Positions 29,329-29,570 of a stretch of 29,570 bases of DNA are shown here, in pieces. Each line of letters begins with the position of its first letter. Within the stretch, counting starts at the first letter, position 1. Under the pieces are notes generated by a model that made no database searches, was not told the origin of the DNA, and saw only the letters and a program-made list of their open reading frames with translations. This DNA comes from a virus: IMG/VR virus record IMGVR_UViG_3300026519_000053, positions 1 through 29,570 of that record. One strand, given 5' to 3'. Both the position numbers and the translations under genes were made by a program.

Positions 29329-29570
29329 ATGTTTGAAACAATAAAAAACACTGTAAGGAAATATGCCCTATACATAATAGGCGGGCTTGTAGCACTAGTA
29401 TATGGTTACGTAAAAATTCTTCAATTTAAGATTAAGAGTAAAACAGATGAGATAAAACAAAACGAAGCCGTAATAGAGTCAATGGAAGTTAACTTAGATA
29501 CCGCCAATTTTGAAAATGAATTAATGTTAGATACCGTATCAATTATAGAAAAGAACGATACTGTATTTGA
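29329..29570 (+). CDS. Membrane-anchored coiled-coil protein, cut off; i-spanin-like
   Basis: The first 80 codons of a gene that runs past the window end. A short basic N-terminus (MFETIKNTVRKY) is followed by one hydrophobic helix (ALYIIGGLVALVYGYV, residues 13-28) and then a long charged helix (KSKTDEIKQNEAVIESMEV). This single-span N-in layout with a periplasmic coiled coil is that of Rz-type inner-membrane spanins, which help break the outer membrane at lysis. The overlapping outer-membrane partner would lie beyond the window. Shine-Dalgarno AAAGGAAA. Confidence 0.6.
   Translation, partial: MFETIKNTVRKYALYIIGGLVALVYGYVKILQFKIKSKTDEIKQNEAVIESMEVNLDTANFENELMLDTVSIIEKNDTVF

Overview
The window is a strongly AT-rich, densely packed piece of the genome of a contractile-tailed phage that is distantly related to T4. 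Recognisable T4-type genes include the baseplate wedge (gp25, gp53, gp6), tail sheath, prohead core, major capsid, portal, prohead protease, tail tube, RNase H, gp47, primase gp61 and clamp loader gp44. The host cannot be read from the sequence. The base composition and the gene blocks separated by repeats resemble published T4-related phages of Campylobacter, so a host in that phylum is a guess only. No tRNA, CRISPR array, integrase or insertion sequence was seen.

Layout. 1-1652 (minus): the start of a cut-off gene, a small Lys-rich protein and a 447-aa protein of unknown function. 1653-2959: 1.3 kb without a convincing gene, holding a duplicated 97-bp unit, a run of hairpins and several direct and inverted repeats. 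2960-5027 (plus): two unknown early genes, RNase H and a small unknown gene. 5027-10602 (plus): baseplate block, consisting of a gpV-like spike, gp25, gp53, gp6, a gp7-position protein and two paralogous small proteins. 10665-13198 (plus): gp47 nuclease and a UvrD-type helicase behind their own early-type promoter. 13269-17357 (plus): tail sheath encoded as two separate genes, scaffold gp22 and capsid gp23, ending in a strong hairpin. 17577-21960 (plus): DnaQ-fold protein, primase and two membrane-segment proteins, one with a murein hydrolase domain. 22120-23260 (minus): four small mosaic paralogues. 23324-26842 (minus): tail tube, an unknown protein, portal and protease. 26899-29207 (minus): a possible small clamp-loader subunit, gp44, a small unknown protein and a 5'-nucleotidase. 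29329-end (plus): a cut-off membrane protein resembling an inner-membrane spanin.

Two promoter classes can be read by eye. The early class has two adjacent 11-bp boxes of the type CTAAGCTAACT followed by a TAnTATA -10 region. It lies before 2960, 3354, gp47, the DnaQ-primase block, the mosaic paralogues and the nucleotidase. The late class is ATTAAATAG, comparable to the T4 late motif TATAAATA. It lies before gp25, gp6, sheath, gp22, gp23 and tail tube. Together they suggest that early genes (replication, nucleotide metabolism, small host-directed proteins) and late genes (virion) are interleaved as modules on both strands, with dispersed repeats at several module borders.

The most unusual points are the split tail sheath, the mosaic family of small early proteins, the helically phased double-box promoter, the structured repeat-rich non-coding region, a clamp loader with altered Walker motifs, and a P2-like spike where T4 has gp5.
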